Below are positions 41,213-51,112 of a stretch of 64,000 bases of DNA, one piece after another. The DNA comes from Rubricella aquisinus (GTDB taxonomy: Bacteria; Pseudomonadota; Alphaproteobacteria; Rhodobacterales; Rhodobacteraceae). The notes below the pieces were generated by a model, which saw nothing but the letters and a program-made list of their open reading frames with translations, was not told the origin of the DNA and searched no databases. The stretch covers positions 62,001 to 126,000 of the forward strand of contig NZ_JACIJS010000005.1 of NCBI RefSeq assembly GCF_014199445.1, written 5' to 3'. The translations under genes were made by a program, and so were the position numbers. The stretch's first letter is position 1, and every line of letters begins with the position of its first letter.

Positions 41213-42382
41213 ATGGGACCCAACTTGATGAAGCGGACAACCGCAATGGTTGCGGCCCTTGCGGTCACGACAACAGCAGCAATCGCAGGCGGGCAGGATC
41301 GCTCCGGGCAGCCGATCAGCATCATCTTTGAAGAAGGTCGGTATCTGCAGTTCAGCGGCAGCTTTACCAACCCGGATGTGACGGGGATCGACCCGACCAA
41401 TCAGGCAACCGGAAGTGCGGCTGACAGCTATATCGCAATCGGCGCGGGCTATAAGGCAGATTTCAACGAGAACCTGTCCTATGCCGTGATCCTTGACGAG
41501 CCTTATGGCGCGAACCCGCTTTATGGTCCGTCCGGCTCCATCTATTCCGGCACGCAGGCCAATATCGACAGCTTCGCCCTGACCGGCCTTCTGCGCTATA
41601 AGATGGACGGCGGCTTCTCCGTTCATGGCGGCGTTTCGCTTCAGCAAATCAGTGCGGATGCCACGATCTCCCGCAACGCGCTGAACGCGGCGGCTGTTGG
41701 TGCGGGTGTGGCGACACGCTATGCGAGCAACTACACGATTGACACGGATACCAGCCAAGGCGCCGGCTATGTTCTGGGTGCGGCGTTCGAGAAGCCGGAA
41801 ATCGCCCTGCGCGTGTCTCTTACCTATCACAGCTCCGTTGACCACGAGGTCGACGCAACCGAAGCCGTGACTGTCCTGCCCGCCGGTGCTGGTGGTGCGG
41901 TCGTCAACCTTGCCGGGACCAACAAAGCCAAGGCCAAATATCCCGAGGCCGTGAACCTTGAGTTCCAGACCGGGATCATGGCTGACACGCTCCTGTTCGG
42001 TTCCGTTCGCTGGGCCAACTGGTCGGAATACGAACTGCGCCCGACGATCTATAACCAAGCGACCCGCAACCCGATCGTCAGCTATGCCAATGACGGTCTG
42101 GATTATGCAATCGGCGTTGGCCGCCGGTTCAATGATAACTGGGCAGGCTCTTTCCGCGTGAGTTGGCAGCCGGAAGAAAACGGGGCAACCGGCGGCAGCG
42201 TCTTTGCACCGGCGAACGGGCGGACCGGGTATGCAATCGGTGTGGAATACTCCAAGGACAACCTCGAGATCGGCACTGGCATTCAATACACCGATCTGGG
42301 CGACGCGAACCGTGCGGGCCTCGGGAACTTCAGCGGCAACAGCGCGCTGTCCGTGGGCGTCCGGGTTGGGATCAAACTCTGA
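41213..42382 (+). CDS. FadL/OmpP1-family outer membrane protein
   Basis: This 389-residue protein has a signal peptide (MKRTTAMVAALAVTTTAAIAGG, possibly from an ATG five codons downstream) and a beta-barrel body with alternating hydrophobic strands. ALTGLLRYKMDGGFSVHGGVSLQQ, PEAVNLEFQTGIMADTLLFGSVRWANWSEYE and SVGVRVGIKL at the end are typical of OmpP1/FadL/TodX proteins. The family imports hydrophobic molecules such as fatty acids. AGGGGG is five bases before the first ATG. It is a single-gene unit flanked by terminators. Confidence 0.85.
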   Translation: MGPNLMKRTTAMVAALAVTTTAAIAGGQDRSGQPISIIFEEGRYLQFSGSFTNPDVTGIDPTNQATGSAADSYIAIGAGYKADFNENLSYAVILDEPYGANPLYGPSGSIYSGTQANIDSFALTGLLRYKMDGGFSVHGGVSLQQISADATISRNALNAAAVGAGVATRYASNYTIDTDTSQGAGYVLGAAFEKPEIALRVSLTYHSSVDHEVDATEAVTVLPAGAGGAVVNLAGTNKAKAKYPEAVNLEFQTGIMADTLLFGSVRWANWSEYELRPTIYNQATRNPIVSYANDGLDYAIGVGRRFNDNWAGSFRVSWQPEENGATGGSVFAPANGRTGYAIGVEYSKDNLEIGTGIQYTDLGDANRAGLGNFSGNSALSVGVRVGIKL

Positions 42383-42407
42383 TCCGCGTCTCATTTGAAC
42401 TGGAGAA

Positions 42408-42434
42408 AGCCCGCCCATCCCGGCGGGCTTTTTT
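42408..42434 (+). terminator. Terminator after the FadL-like gene
   Basis: AGCCCGCC and GGCGGGCT pair over eight bases across a six-base loop, followed by a run of T. Confidence 0.9.
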
Positions 42435-42491
42435 CATTGCGGCGCAGGATTCGGGTGGTGAGCGGACAGCAATCGCCGCTAGGGTCCGCCA

Positions 42492-43409
42492 ATGAACGCT
42501 TCATCCCGCATCCCCACCATCGCATGGCTTGAACTCAGCCTTCTGGCGCTGATCTGGGGGGCAGTGTTTCTGGCCGTCCGGGTCGCGCTCGACGAGGTGC
42601 CATTCGTCACCTCGGTGGCGCACCGGGTCGGCTGGGCGACCCTTGCTTTGTGGATCATCGTCCTCATTCGGGGCGAGGCCGTGCCGCGCGGCTGGCGTAT
42701 CTGGGCTGCGTTGCTGGTCATGGGTTTATTGAACAATGTGATTCCCTTCTCCCTCATGGCCTGGGGTCAGCTTCATATCGAAAGCGGCCTGACCTCGATC
42801 CTGAATGCGACCACCGCCCTGTTCGGCGTGACCGTGGCTGCGATGCTGTTGCCCGACGAGCGCCTGACCCTGCGCCGAGGTGCGGGCGTCGTGATCGGTT
42901 TTGGCGGGGTTGTCATCGTGATCGGGCCGGAAGCCCTGTCTGGCTTCGATCTTACGTCGCTGGGGCAGATTGCCGTGCTGCTTGGGACATTGTCCTATGC
43001 TTTTGCCGGGGTTTGGGCGCGCAAACGGCTGGGCGGCCTGCCCCCCATCGTGGCGGCCGCTGGGATGCTGACCGGCTCAAGCCTGATTGCCCTGCCTGCG
43101 GCCTTCATCCTCGACGGGACGCCCTCCTTTGATCTGATGCCGCAGACATGGGGCGCGATCCTCTATTATGCGCTTGCGGCCACGGCGGGGGCGTATCTGC
43201 TCTATTACCGGATCATCGCGCGGGTCGGATCGGGCAATCTGATGCTTGTCACGCTGATAATGCCGCCGATTGCGATCACCCTTGGGGCGCTGGTGCTGGG
43301 TGAGGCGCTGACAGCCAACGCGTTTCTCGGCTTTGGCGTGATCGCGCTGGGGCTTTTGGTGTTGAACGGGCGCGTGCTGTCCCTTTTCAAACGCGGCCAC
43401 GCGCGCTAA
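42492..43409 (+). CDS. EamA/DMT-superfamily transporter
   Basis: This 305-residue, ten-segment permease has two EamA domains: TIAWLELSLLALIWGAVFLAVRVAL at the start, AWGQLHIESGLTSILNATTALFGVTVAAMLLPDERLT in the first half, and LMLVTLIMPPIAITLGALVLGEALTANAFLGFGVIALGLLVL at the end. It differs clearly from the first DMT protein in this window. The substrate is unknown. It lies before the P-loop protein gene on the same strand. Confidence 0.88.
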   Translation: MNASSRIPTIAWLELSLLALIWGAVFLAVRVALDEVPFVTSVAHRVGWATLALWIIVLIRGEAVPRGWRIWAALLVMGLLNNVIPFSLMAWGQLHIESGLTSILNATTALFGVTVAAMLLPDERLTLRRGAGVVIGFGGVVIVIGPEALSGFDLTSLGQIAVLLGTLSYAFAGVWARKRLGGLPPIVAAAGMLTGSSLIALPAAFILDGTPSFDLMPQTWGAILYYALAATAGAYLLYYRIIARVGSGNLMLVTLIMPPIAITLGALVLGEALTANAFLGFGVIALGLLVLNGRVLSLFKRGHAR

Positions 43410-43442
43410 CCCTTGGGGCGCTGATCTGGTCCGAGGTGACAC

Positions 43443-44300
43443 ATGCTCTATCCAACCGCAGACGCGTGGCACGCCGCGCCCCACCGGCGCGTGGCGCTGT
43501 TTGGCATGTCCGGCTTGGGCAAGACGTTCCTGTCGCAGATGCTGCGCGACACGGGCGGCTGGTTCCATTACTCCGTCGATTACCGCATCGGCACCCGTTA
43601 TATGGGCGAACATATCGTCGATAATTTCAAGCGGGAGGCGATGAAAAGCCCGTTCCTGCGGGAACTTCTGATGACGGACTCGATCTATATCGCGTCCAAC
43701 ATCACGTTCGACAATCTTGCACCGCTGTCGACCTATCTGGGCAAGCCCGGTGATCCGGCGCGAGGCGGCATTCCGTTTGAAGAATATTGCCACCGTCAGG
43801 ATCAGCACCGCGAGGCTGAGATCGCGGCCCTTCTCGATACCGTCAGATTCATCGACAAGGCGCAAACGATCTATGGCTATCAGCATTTCGTCTGTGACAC
43901 GGGCGGCTCGATCTGTGAGGTGGTGGACCCGGACAATCCTGATGATCCGGTGCTCAGCGCGCTGTCCACACACCTTTTGCCAGTGTGGATCAAGGGAAGC
44001 GCGGCGCATGCCGACGAACTTGCCCGCCGTTTCGATCGCGCGCCCAAGCCGATGTATTACCAACCGCAAGAGTTGCTGGCCAATTGGCAGGCCTATCAGG
44101 ATGAGACAGGCGCGACCGAGCTTGAGGTGGACCCGGATGAGTTCATCCGCTGGTCGTACAGGCGGCTGTTGACCTCCCGTCAGGCGCGCTATGCCGCCAT
44201 GGCCCGCCATGGCATCACGCTTGAGGCCGATGAAGTGCGCAGCGTGCGCACCGAGCAGGATTTCGTCGCCCTGATCGGGGAGGCCATCGCGCGCGCGTGA
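43443..44300 (+). CDS. P-loop ATPase of unknown function
   Basis: This 285-residue soluble protein has a clear Walker A ([14 protein letters not shown] near residue 20) and a candidate Walker B-like [11 protein letters not shown] near residue 155. The middle is Tyr/His-rich ([28 protein letters not shown]), and the C-terminal half has [32 protein letters not shown]. It looks like a conserved alphaproteobacterial kinase- or ATPase-like protein without an assigned role. It precedes metA by 58 bases on the same strand. Confidence 0.7.
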   Translation: MLYPTADAWHAAPHRRVALFGMSGLGKTFLSQMLRDTGGWFHYSVDYRIGTRYMGEHIVDNFKREAMKSPFLRELLMTDSIYIASNITFDNLAPLSTYLGKPGDPARGGIPFEEYCHRQDQHREAEIAALLDTVRFIDKAQTIYGYQHFVCDTGGSICEVVDPDNPDDPVLSALSTHLLPVWIKGSAAHADELARRFDRAPKPMYYQPQELLANWQAYQDETGATELEVDPDEFIRWSYRRLLTSRQARYAAMARHGITLEADEVRSVRTEQDFVALIGEAIARA

Positions 44301-44358
44301 CTTGCACGCTTGCCCCGTTCGCCCTATTTCTTGCGTCCCGCAAATAAGGATCAGACGT

Positions 44359-45267
44359 ATGCCCATCACCATCCCCGAACAGCTTCCCGCTTATTCCGTT
44401 TTGCAAACGGAAGGCGTGATGGTGATGGGGCAGAGCCGTGCTCAGGTGCAGGATATCCGGCCCTTGCGCATCGGGCTTTTGAACCTGATGCCGATGAAGA
44501 TCCAGACGGAGACACAGTTTGCCCGCCTGATCGGGGCAACGCCCTTGCAGATCGAATTCCAACTGATCCGCATGAGCGAACATGAAAGCCGCCACACCCC
44601 CCCCGAGCATATGGAGGCGTTCTATAAGCCGTGGCGCGACGTGCGGGAGCAGAAATTTGACGGGCTGATCATCACCGGTGCACCCATCGAATTGCTGCCC
44701 TTCACCGAGGTCAGCTATTGGGACGAGTTGCGCCAGATCTTTGACTGGACCCAGACCCATGTGCATTCGACATTCGCGGTATGTTGGGGCGCGCAGGCGA
44801 TGCTGCATCACTTCCACGGTGTTCCGAAACACGAATTGCCGGAAAAGAAATTCGGTTGCTTCCGCCATGAGGTGAACGTCCCCGCAAGCCCCTATCTGCG
44901 CGGCTTTTCGGACAATTTCGTGGTGCCCGTCAGCCGCTGGACGGAAACCCGTGCCGAAGACCTCGCCACACGACCCCTCGACATTCTGGTCTCGAGTGAG
45001 GACGCAGGCCCCTGCCTTGTCGAGGATCAGGCGCACCGGGCGCTCTATATGTTCAACCATCTGGAATATGACAGCGACACCCTGAAGGGCGAATATGACC
45101 GTGACGTGCGCGATGGCACTGCCATCGCCCTGCCGCGCAATTACTACCCCGGCGACGATCCAGCACAGACGCCGGAAAACCGCTGGCGGAGCCATGCGCA
45201 TCTTCTTTATGGCAACTGGATCAACCAGATTTACCAGACCACAGATTTCCATTGGCTCGACACATGA
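44359..45267 (+). CDS. metA: Homoserine O-acyltransferase MetA
   Basis: This 302-residue enzyme activates homoserine for methionine synthesis. The start [16 protein letters not shown] is typical. It contains [39 protein letters not shown], the nucleophile Cys in [28 protein letters not shown], and the His/Glu region [12 protein letters not shown]-like ([13 protein letters not shown]). Whether it uses succinyl- or acetyl-CoA cannot be settled by reading alone. No riboswitch was seen in its short leader. Its stop overlaps the hydrolase start. Confidence 0.95.
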   Translation: MPITIPEQLPAYSVLQTEGVMVMGQSRAQVQDIRPLRIGLLNLMPMKIQTETQFARLIGATPLQIEFQLIRMSEHESRHTPPEHMEAFYKPWRDVREQKFDGLIITGAPIELLPFTEVSYWDELRQIFDWTQTHVHSTFAVCWGAQAMLHHFHGVPKHELPEKKFGCFRHEVNVPASPYLRGFSDNFVVPVSRWTETRAEDLATRPLDILVSSEDAGPCLVEDQAHRALYMFNHLEYDSDTLKGEYDRDVRDGTAIALPRNYYPGDDPAQTPENRWRSHAHLLYGNWINQIYQTTDFHWLDT

Positions 45268-46121
45268 CACGAGCGGAGGCCATCTGGCCGCCGCAAGGGC
45301 AATTTGTGACCATTGGCGGGCGGCGTGTGCATTACTGGCGGCAAGGGGCCGGGCAACCCGTGGTGTTGATCCACGGGGCGAATGGGAACCTGCGGGACTG
45401 GACCTTTCACCTTGCCGGCGCTTTGGCGCAGCATCATGACGTCATCGCCTTTGACCGCCCCTCCCATGGCTATACCGATGGCATCGCGAAGCGGGGCGAT
45501 CCCCATGGGCAGGCTGCGCTGCTGCGGGCGGCACTGGCGGCACTCGGTGTGTCGCGCCCCCTGATCGCGGGGCACAGCTATGGCGGCGCGGTTGCGCTGG
45601 CATGGGCGGTCGATGCGCCCAAGGATGTGGCGGGGCTTTGCCTGATCGCGGCCCCCAGCCACGAATGGGAGGGATCGGCGGGCCGCCTTTACGAAATCCT
45701 CGACACACCGATCATCGGCGCCGCGCTGGCCGCGACCCTGCCGCCGCTGATCGGCCCGCGCATCGTGCGCACGCGCCTGCCTTGCATCTTCACCCCGCAA
45801 GCGATGCCCGACGGATACCCAGCCCACCTTGGCGCACCGCTGGCCCTGCGTCGGGAGACCGTGCGCGCGACCGCCGCCGATATCTCCCGCCTGAAAGACG
45901 TGATCCGCCGCATGATCCCGCGCTATGCCGAGCTGCCGATGCCGATCGAGATGATCCATGGCACCGCGGACACCATCGTGCCCTGTGACATCCACGCCGA
46001 CCATCTGATCCGCGCGGTGCCACACGGCACTCTCACGCGGCTGGACGGGGTGGGACACATGCCGCATCACACCCATCCTGAAACCGTGCTCGACGCTTTT
46101 GCCCGATTGCGCGCCGCTTGA
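45264..46121 (+). CDS. Alpha/beta hydrolase
   Basis: This 285-residue alpha/beta hydrolase has the oxyanion motif HGANGN near residue 40, nucleophile Ser in [11 protein letters not shown] near residue 112, Asp in HGTADTIVP near residue 235 and His in [12 protein letters not shown] near residue 260. The substrate is unknown. It is coupled to metA by an ATGA overlap, which may mean co-regulation. A longer frame four codons upstream is not favoured. Confidence 0.9.
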   Translation: MTRAEAIWPPQGQFVTIGGRRVHYWRQGAGQPVVLIHGANGNLRDWTFHLAGALAQHHDVIAFDRPSHGYTDGIAKRGDPHGQAALLRAALAALGVSRPLIAGHSYGGAVALAWAVDAPKDVAGLCLIAAPSHEWEGSAGRLYEILDTPIIGAALAATLPPLIGPRIVRTRLPCIFTPQAMPDGYPAHLGAPLALRRETVRATAADISRLKDVIRRMIPRYAELPMPIEMIHGTADTIVPCDIHADHLIRAVPHGTLTRLDGVGHMPHHTHPETVLDAFARLRAA

Positions 46122-46178
46122 ACGCTTGCGCCTGTCCGGCTGCCGCGCCACTCTATGACAAAAGCTTGGGAGGAACCC

Positions 46179-47054
46179 GTGACCAAACCGCTTGACGGGG
46201 CCATCAGCGCCTATTTCACCAATGACGCCCCCAAGGATATCCGCGACCAGATCGACGAGGGCGGCAAGAAAGACGTGCTCGACCCCGGCTATCCCTATGA
46301 CAAGCGGATGGATGGGGATGATTACGACGCGGCCTATGACGCGCTGCAACGTGAGTTGGTCAAGATGCAGGCTTGGGTGCGCGACAGCGGATCGCGCGTT
46401 GTCGTGGTGTTTGAGGGCCGGGACGCGGCGGGTAAGGGCGGCACCATCAAACGCTTCCGCGAAAACCTGAACCCGCGTGTTGTCAAAACCGTGGCGCTTG
46501 CCAAACCGACCGAGACCGAGCAGGGCCAATGGTATTTCCAGCGCTATATCGAGCATCTGCCGACCGCCGGTCAGATCACGCTTTTTGACCGCTCGTGGTA
46601 TAATCGCGGCGTGGTGGAGGATGTGTTCGGCTTTTGCACCCCCACACAGCGCGCGCATTTCTTTCGCCAAGTGCCGGAATTTGAGGACATGATCGCGGAT
46701 GAAGGCATCCATTTCTTCAAGATTTGGCTCAATGTCGGGCGGGCGGAGCAATTGCGCCGGTTCCTCGCGCGGGAGGCCGATCCGCTCAAACAGTGGAAAC
46801 TGAGTTGGATTGACGCGAAGGGCCTTGGCAAATGGGACGACTACACCCGCGCGATCAGCGAAACCTTCGCCGCGTCGCATCGTGACACGGCCCCATGGAC
46901 CGTGATCCGCTCTGACGACAAACGCCGTGCGCGGCTCGATGCGATCCGCACGATCCTATTGGGGCTGCCCTATGACGGGAAAGACGAAAAAGCGCTTGGC
47001 CAGATTGACCCCAAGATCACCGGCGGGCCGGAGATCATGGGCATTTCGCTCTAG
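46179..47054 (+). CDS. ppk2: Polyphosphate kinase 2
   Basis: This 291-residue PPK2 family protein transfers phosphate between polyphosphate and nucleotides. VVVFEGRDAAGKGGTIKRFRENLNPRVV holds Walker A, and ITLFDRSWYNRGVVEDVFGFC holds the Walker B-type Asp-Arg pair. KIWLNVGRAEQLRRFLAREADPLKQWKLSWIDAKGLGKWDDY is the lid region of class I enzymes. The GTG at MTKPLDGAIS has GGGAGG five bases upstream; an ATG eight codons earlier (46155) lacks one. It lies 18 bases before a TetR gene. Confidence 0.93.
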   Translation: MTKPLDGAISAYFTNDAPKDIRDQIDEGGKKDVLDPGYPYDKRMDGDDYDAAYDALQRELVKMQAWVRDSGSRVVVVFEGRDAAGKGGTIKRFRENLNPRVVKTVALAKPTETEQGQWYFQRYIEHLPTAGQITLFDRSWYNRGVVEDVFGFCTPTQRAHFFRQVPEFEDMIADEGIHFFKIWLNVGRAEQLRRFLAREADPLKQWKLSWIDAKGLGKWDDYTRAISETFAASHRDTAPWTVIRSDDKRRARLDAIRTILLGLPYDGKDEKALGQIDPKITGGPEIMGISL

Positions 47055-47072
47055 ACCGCTTATATCACCCCT

Positions 47073-47705
47073 ATGGGACAGGACACCAAGAAACCTCGCA
47101 AGGGGTATCATCACGGAAATCTTCGACAGGCGCTGGTGGATGCAACCCTCAGCCTGATCGAGGAGAAGGGTCCGCAGGGTTTCACCCTTGCGGAAGCCGC
47201 CCGGATTGCCGGTGTCAGCCCCGCCGCACCCTATCGCCATTTCAAAGGCCGCGAGGACTTGATCGAGGAGGTTGCCCGGCAGGGCTTTGACATGTTCGCG
47301 GACGTGATGGAGGCCGCGCATGACGCGGGCAACCCCTCCCCCCTGTCGGCATTCGAGGCGGTGGGCCGCGCCTATCTCGCCTTTGCCCGTCAGCATCCAG
47401 GACATTACATCGCCATGTTTGAGAGTGGCGTCGCGATCTCCCGCAATGCGGACCTGTCAATGGCGGCAGATCGCGCAATGAGCGTTCTGACCGGCGCGGC
47501 AGAGGCTCTGAGCGCGCATCTGCCCCTCGACCGCCGCCCGCCAAGCTCGATGATTTCCCATCATATCTGGGCGCTGTCTCACGGGATTGTGGAGCTGTTC
47601 GCGCGTGGGGAGCCGGGCCAGCGCGCGCCCTTCTCCCCCGAGGAATTGCTGGAGACGGGAACGTTGGTCTATCTGCGCGGGCTTGGCCTGATCTCGCCGG
47701 ATTAA
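47073..47705 (+). CDS. TetR-family transcriptional regulator
   Basis: This 210-residue regulator has an N-terminal helix-turn-helix (YHHGNLRQALVDATLSLIEEKGPQGFTLAEAARIAGVSPAAPYRHFKGREDLIEEVA) and a C-terminal helical ligand domain of the TetR_C_33-like group (HPGHYIAMFESGVAI). It may control the MFS pump gene that follows, or the ppk2 gene; neither is shown by sequence. Confidence 0.92.
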   Translation: MGQDTKKPRKGYHHGNLRQALVDATLSLIEEKGPQGFTLAEAARIAGVSPAAPYRHFKGREDLIEEVARQGFDMFADVMEAAHDAGNPSPLSAFEAVGRAYLAFARQHPGHYIAMFESGVAISRNADLSMAADRAMSVLTGAAEALSAHLPLDRRPPSSMISHHIWALSHGIVELFARGEPGQRAPFSPEELLETGTLVYLRGLGLISPD

Positions 47706-47794
47706 CAGCGCCCCGGGTCGCGACAGCGCATTATTCACGCTCCTCTCACAGCAAGATTATGGTCGGCGTCGTTTTTGCCTGATACCGCTAGGGC

Positions 47795-49033
47795 ATGGCC
47801 GAACACACGACTTCACCGAAACACGCTCCGTTGAGCTTTACTGCCTTTGTTGCCGTTATTGCGTCTCTCATGGGGCTGAATGCGCTGGCGATTGACATCA
47901 TGCTGCCGGGGCTGCCGCAACTTGGCGCGTGGTTCATGCTTGATGATCCAAACCGGGCACAGGTGGTGATCACGGCCTATCTGATCGGCTTTGGAGTGGG
48001 TCAGTTTTTCATGGGGTTGTTGGCGGACCGGTTCGGGCGGCGCCCGGTGCTGCTGTCTGGTGTGGCGGTCTATATGATCTGCACCGTGATCTGCATCGTC
48101 GCGCCGAGCTTCGAGTTGTTGCTGGCCGCGCGTCTGGCGCAAGGATTGGCGTCTGCCGCACCTCGCGTGGTCGCGACCGCCACGGTCAGAGACTGCTATG
48201 ACGGGCGGCAGATGGCGCGGGTCATGTCCCTGACGCTTATGGTGTTCATGGCCGTGCCAGTGGTGGCCCCGCTCTTGGGTCAGGTGATCCTGTTTGTGGC
48301 CCCATGGCAGGCGGTTTTTGCGTTCCTCACGATCTATAGCGGCACGGTGCTGGTGATCTGTGCCCGCCGGATGCCCGAAACCCTTGATCCAGCGATGCGC
48401 CGCCCGATTGAGCGGACCGTGATCCTGTCTGCCTTGCGTTCGATCCTGCGGTCGCGGCAGACGGTGGGCTATACGCTCGCGGCTGGTGTGTTTTTCGGGG
48501 CGCTTTTTGGCTTTATCAATTCCGCGCAACAGGTGTTGGGGGATGTGTTTGGGCTTGGCACATTCTTTCCGGTGGTATTCGCGGCTGTGGCCCTTGCGAT
48601 TGCCGCGTCCTCTTACGCCAATTCGCGACTGGTGGAGCGGCTGGGGATGCGGCTGTTGAGCCACGGGGCGGTGATCCTGTTCCTCATACTGTCCACACTC
48701 ATGCTGCTGCTGGAATGGCATCAGGCATTGTCGCTGATGATCTTTCTGCCGCTCTTTGTGGTGATGATGCTGCTTGTCGGTATGGTGTTCTCGAATTTCA
48801 ATGCCATGGCGATGGAGCCGCAGGGGCATGTCGCGGGGCTGGCCTCCTCTTTCGTGGGGGCGATGGGGGTGCTGATCGGTGCGGGGATCGGTTTTGTCAT
48901 CGGGCAAGCCTTTGACGGATCGGTCATGCCGCTTGCCATTGGCTATGTCGGATCGGGGTTAGGAACGCTCATCCTGATCCTGCTGACCGAGCGTGGGCGG
49001 CTGTTTCACACCCCTGCCGCCGACCCAATGTAA
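47795..49033 (+). CDS. Bcr/CflA-family multidrug MFS exporter
   Basis: This 412-residue MFS protein has about 12 membrane segments and the family motif FMGLLADRFGRRPVLLSGVAVYM between segments 2 and 3. PLSFTAFVAVIASLMGLNALAIDIMLPGLPQLG opens the protein as in Bcr/CflA drug pumps. RLAQGLASAAPRVVATATVRDCYDGRQMARVMSL is also typical. It probably exports a toxic compound by proton antiport. It follows a TetR gene by 89 bases, which may regulate it. Confidence 0.92.
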   Translation: MAEHTTSPKHAPLSFTAFVAVIASLMGLNALAIDIMLPGLPQLGAWFMLDDPNRAQVVITAYLIGFGVGQFFMGLLADRFGRRPVLLSGVAVYMICTVICIVAPSFELLLAARLAQGLASAAPRVVATATVRDCYDGRQMARVMSLTLMVFMAVPVVAPLLGQVILFVAPWQAVFAFLTIYSGTVLVICARRMPETLDPAMRRPIERTVILSALRSILRSRQTVGYTLAAGVFFGALFGFINSAQQVLGDVFGLGTFFPVVFAAVALAIAASSYANSRLVERLGMRLLSHGAVILFLILSTLMLLLEWHQALSLMIFLPLFVVMMLLVGMVFSNFNAMAMEPQGHVAGLASSFVGAMGVLIGAGIGFVIGQAFDGSVMPLAIGYVGSGLGTLILILLTERGRLFHTPAADPM

Positions 49034-49130
49034 ATAGGCTTAACTTTTTTGATCACGCCCTCTTGATCTGCGCGGACCTGTCCCCCATCTTTGTAAATGT
49101 GATTAACATTAACATTGAAAGGACCCCTCG

Positions 49131-49523
49131 ATGCAAAGCCCCGCGCATTACCTGAAATCCGCCGAAAGCTGGCTCGACAGCAAGGGGAAAGGCGCGTGGA
49201 TCGCGACCATGATCCTTGCATTCATCTTCATCTGGCCGATTGGCCTTGCCATTCTTTTCTACATGATCTGGAGCAACCGCATGTCCTGCAACAAATCCCG
49301 TTCCCATCGCGGCTGGGGCCGTGATCGTTTCGCACCCACCGGCAATCACGCGTTCGACGCCTATCGCGAAGAGACGCTGAAGCGGCTGGAAGAAGAGCAG
49401 GAAGCGTTCCAAGGCTTTCTTGACCGTCTGCGTCAGGCCAAGGACAAGACCGAGTTTGACCAGTTCATGGATCAGCGCCGGTCCCGCCCTGCCGATAACG
49501 GGCCGGAGCCGCAGGCTGGCTAA
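49131..49523 (+). CDS. DUF2852 membrane-anchored protein
   Basis: This 130-residue protein has one membrane segment (WIATMILAFIFIWPIGLAILFYMIWSN) and a charged cytoplasmic tail with NHAFDAYREETLKRLEEEQEAFQGFLDRLRQAKDKTEFDQFMDQR, a likely coiled coil. The pattern is that of DUF2852, common in Rhodobacterales and of unknown function. It precedes an RDD-type membrane gene. Confidence 0.87.
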   Translation: MQSPAHYLKSAESWLDSKGKGAWIATMILAFIFIWPIGLAILFYMIWSNRMSCNKSRSHRGWGRDRFAPTGNHAFDAYREETLKRLEEEQEAFQGFLDRLRQAKDKTEFDQFMDQRRSRPADNGPEPQAG

Positions 49524-49598
49524 CCCCTACTCCCTGCCCCTCCGCCATCCGAATGGCGGGCGGGCATCCTCCCCCACCCTGTCGTTTCTTATAGTTTG

Positions 49599-50069
49599 AT
49601 GGACCTGTCGCCGATGTATTCCGACCCTTCCGCCCCGTTTGACGCCCTGCCCGACCCGGATCAGCATCCGTGGTTTTATGCCGGTGTCCCGTTCAAGCGC
49701 CTGATCGCCTGGCTGATTGATGGCGTGTTTATCGGTGTCCTTACCTTCCTTGCCGGTATTCTGACGCTCACGCTGGCATGGTGGCTCTGGCCGCTCGCCT
49801 TCGCCGTGATCGGTTTTGTCTACCGGGTGCTGACCCTGTCCGGCCAGTCGGCCACATGGGGGATGCGGGTGATGGGCATCGAATTGCGCACCGCCCATGG
49901 GGATCGGTTCAACGGGTCGGACGCAGTCATGCACACGCTGGCCTATACGCTGAGCCTTTTGTTCATGATCGTACAGGCGATATCCATCGTGCTGATGCTG
50001 GCCACGCCGCGCGGTCAGGGCCTGCATGACCTTCTGCTCGGGACGGTCGCGATCAACCGAACAGCCTGA
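49599..50069 (+). CDS. RDD-family membrane protein
   Basis: This 156-residue protein has the RDD pattern: FYAGVPFKRLIAWLIDGVFIGVLTFL with the Arg-Asp pair, then GQSATWGMRVMGIELRTAHG, and RGQGLHDLLLGTVAI near the end. Three membrane segments are visible. RDD proteins may exchange ions, but this role is not proven. The start was set at the ATG after a TTG. It ends at a strong terminator. Confidence 0.88.
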   Translation: MDLSPMYSDPSAPFDALPDPDQHPWFYAGVPFKRLIAWLIDGVFIGVLTFLAGILTLTLAWWLWPLAFAVIGFVYRVLTLSGQSATWGMRVMGIELRTAHGDRFNGSDAVMHTLAYTLSLLFMIVQAISIVLMLATPRGQGLHDLLLGTVAINRTA

Positions 50070-50092
50070 CCCAACTCTCCCCCTGACTTGAC

Positions 50093-50123
50093 GAGCCCGC
50101 ACCCCGGTGCGGGCTCTTTTTTT
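50093..50123 (+). terminator. Terminator after the RDD gene
   Basis: GAGCCCGCACC and GGTGCGGGCTC pair perfectly over 11 bases with a two-base separation, followed by seven T. Confidence 0.9.
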
Positions 50124-50210
50124 GCTATTTCGCGTCCACATTGGCGCATTGACAGCCACCAGCGCTTGCGCTCAGGATAAGGGCACGCTCCCCAAGGCAA
50201 GGTTTGCGCT

Positions 50211-51032
50211 ATGCGCCATTTGCAAACACATATGCCGCAATTCTATGTGACGGCCCCGCAGCCCTGCCCGTATCTTGAGGGGCGGGTGGAGCGTAAGCTG
50301 TTCACCTCGCTGGCCAACCGGTCGGCGCAGGCGCTCAATGATACGCTGTCACAGCAGGGATTTCGCCGCTCGCAGAATGTGCTCTATCGCCCGTCCTGTG
50401 CCGATTGCTCTGCTTGCCTGTCCGCGCGCATTCGGGTGGCCGATTTCAAACCGAGCCGCAATCAGCGCCGGGTCGTGAAGCGCAACGAGATGCTTGAGCG
50501 CAACGTGATGAACGCATGGGCGACGGAGGAGCAATATGACCTGTTCCGCCGCTACCTCGATGCGCGCCACGCCGATGGTGGCATGGCGGATATGGACATG
50601 TTTGAATACGCCGCCATGGTGGAGGAAAGCCCGGTCGTGAGCCGGGTGATCGAATACAATGACCCCACGGAACCGGGCCACCCGCTCAAGGCCGTTTGCC
50701 TCACGGATGTGCTGCAGGACGGGGTGTCGATGGTCTACAGCTTTTTCGAGCCGAGCCTCGCGCCGCGCAGTGTCGGCACGCATCTGATCGTTGATCATGT
50801 CGCTTTGGCCGCAGAGATGGGCCTACCATACGTCTATTTGGGCTATTGGGTGCCCGGCAGCCCCAAGATGCAATATAAATCGCGGTTCCGCCCGTTGGAG
50901 ATTTTCTATCAGGGCGAATGGACCGATCTGAGCCAGATCGCGCGGGTCGATACAGAAAAGCATCCGCTGACCGCTGATCCGATTCAGGATCAGGTGGCAG
51001 CGATCCAATTGCCGCGCGTCACCGATATCTGA
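50211..51032 (+). CDS. bpt: Aspartate/glutamate leucyltransferase
   Basis: This 273-residue protein is of the Bpt type. It adds Leu from Leu-tRNA to N-terminal Asp or Glu of proteins, marking them for ClpAP via ClpS. Conserved parts are [49 protein letters not shown] with the Cys cluster, and [23 protein letters not shown]. It is close to the family's usual length. It ends at a terminator facing the TRAP operon. Confidence 0.95.
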   Translation: MRHLQTHMPQFYVTAPQPCPYLEGRVERKLFTSLANRSAQALNDTLSQQGFRRSQNVLYRPSCADCSACLSARIRVADFKPSRNQRRVVKRNEMLERNVMNAWATEEQYDLFRRYLDARHADGGMADMDMFEYAAMVEESPVVSRVIEYNDPTEPGHPLKAVCLTDVLQDGVSMVYSFFEPSLAPRSVGTHLIVDHVALAAEMGLPYVYLGYWVPGSPKMQYKSRFRPLEIFYQGEWTDLSQIARVDTEKHPLTADPIQDQVAAIQLPRVTDI

Positions 51033-51057
51033 CGGCCTCACGCCACACGAAACGAAG

Positions 51058-51090
51058 AAGGCCCGCACCCTTTTCAGGATGCGGGCCTTT
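51058..51090. terminator. Bidirectional terminator between bpt and the TRAP operon
   Basis: AAGGCCCGCA and TGCGGGCCTT pair perfectly over ten bases with a 12-base loop. The T-run on the plus strand is short; the convergent TRAP operon also ends here. Confidence 0.65.
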
Positions 51091-51112
51091 GTCGCTGCTC
51101 AGTCTGTCCCGA

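Noticed and set aside
44301-44358. SAM riboswitch before metA
   Set aside because: The leader is only 58 bases and shows no SAM-II-type pseudoknot sequence.
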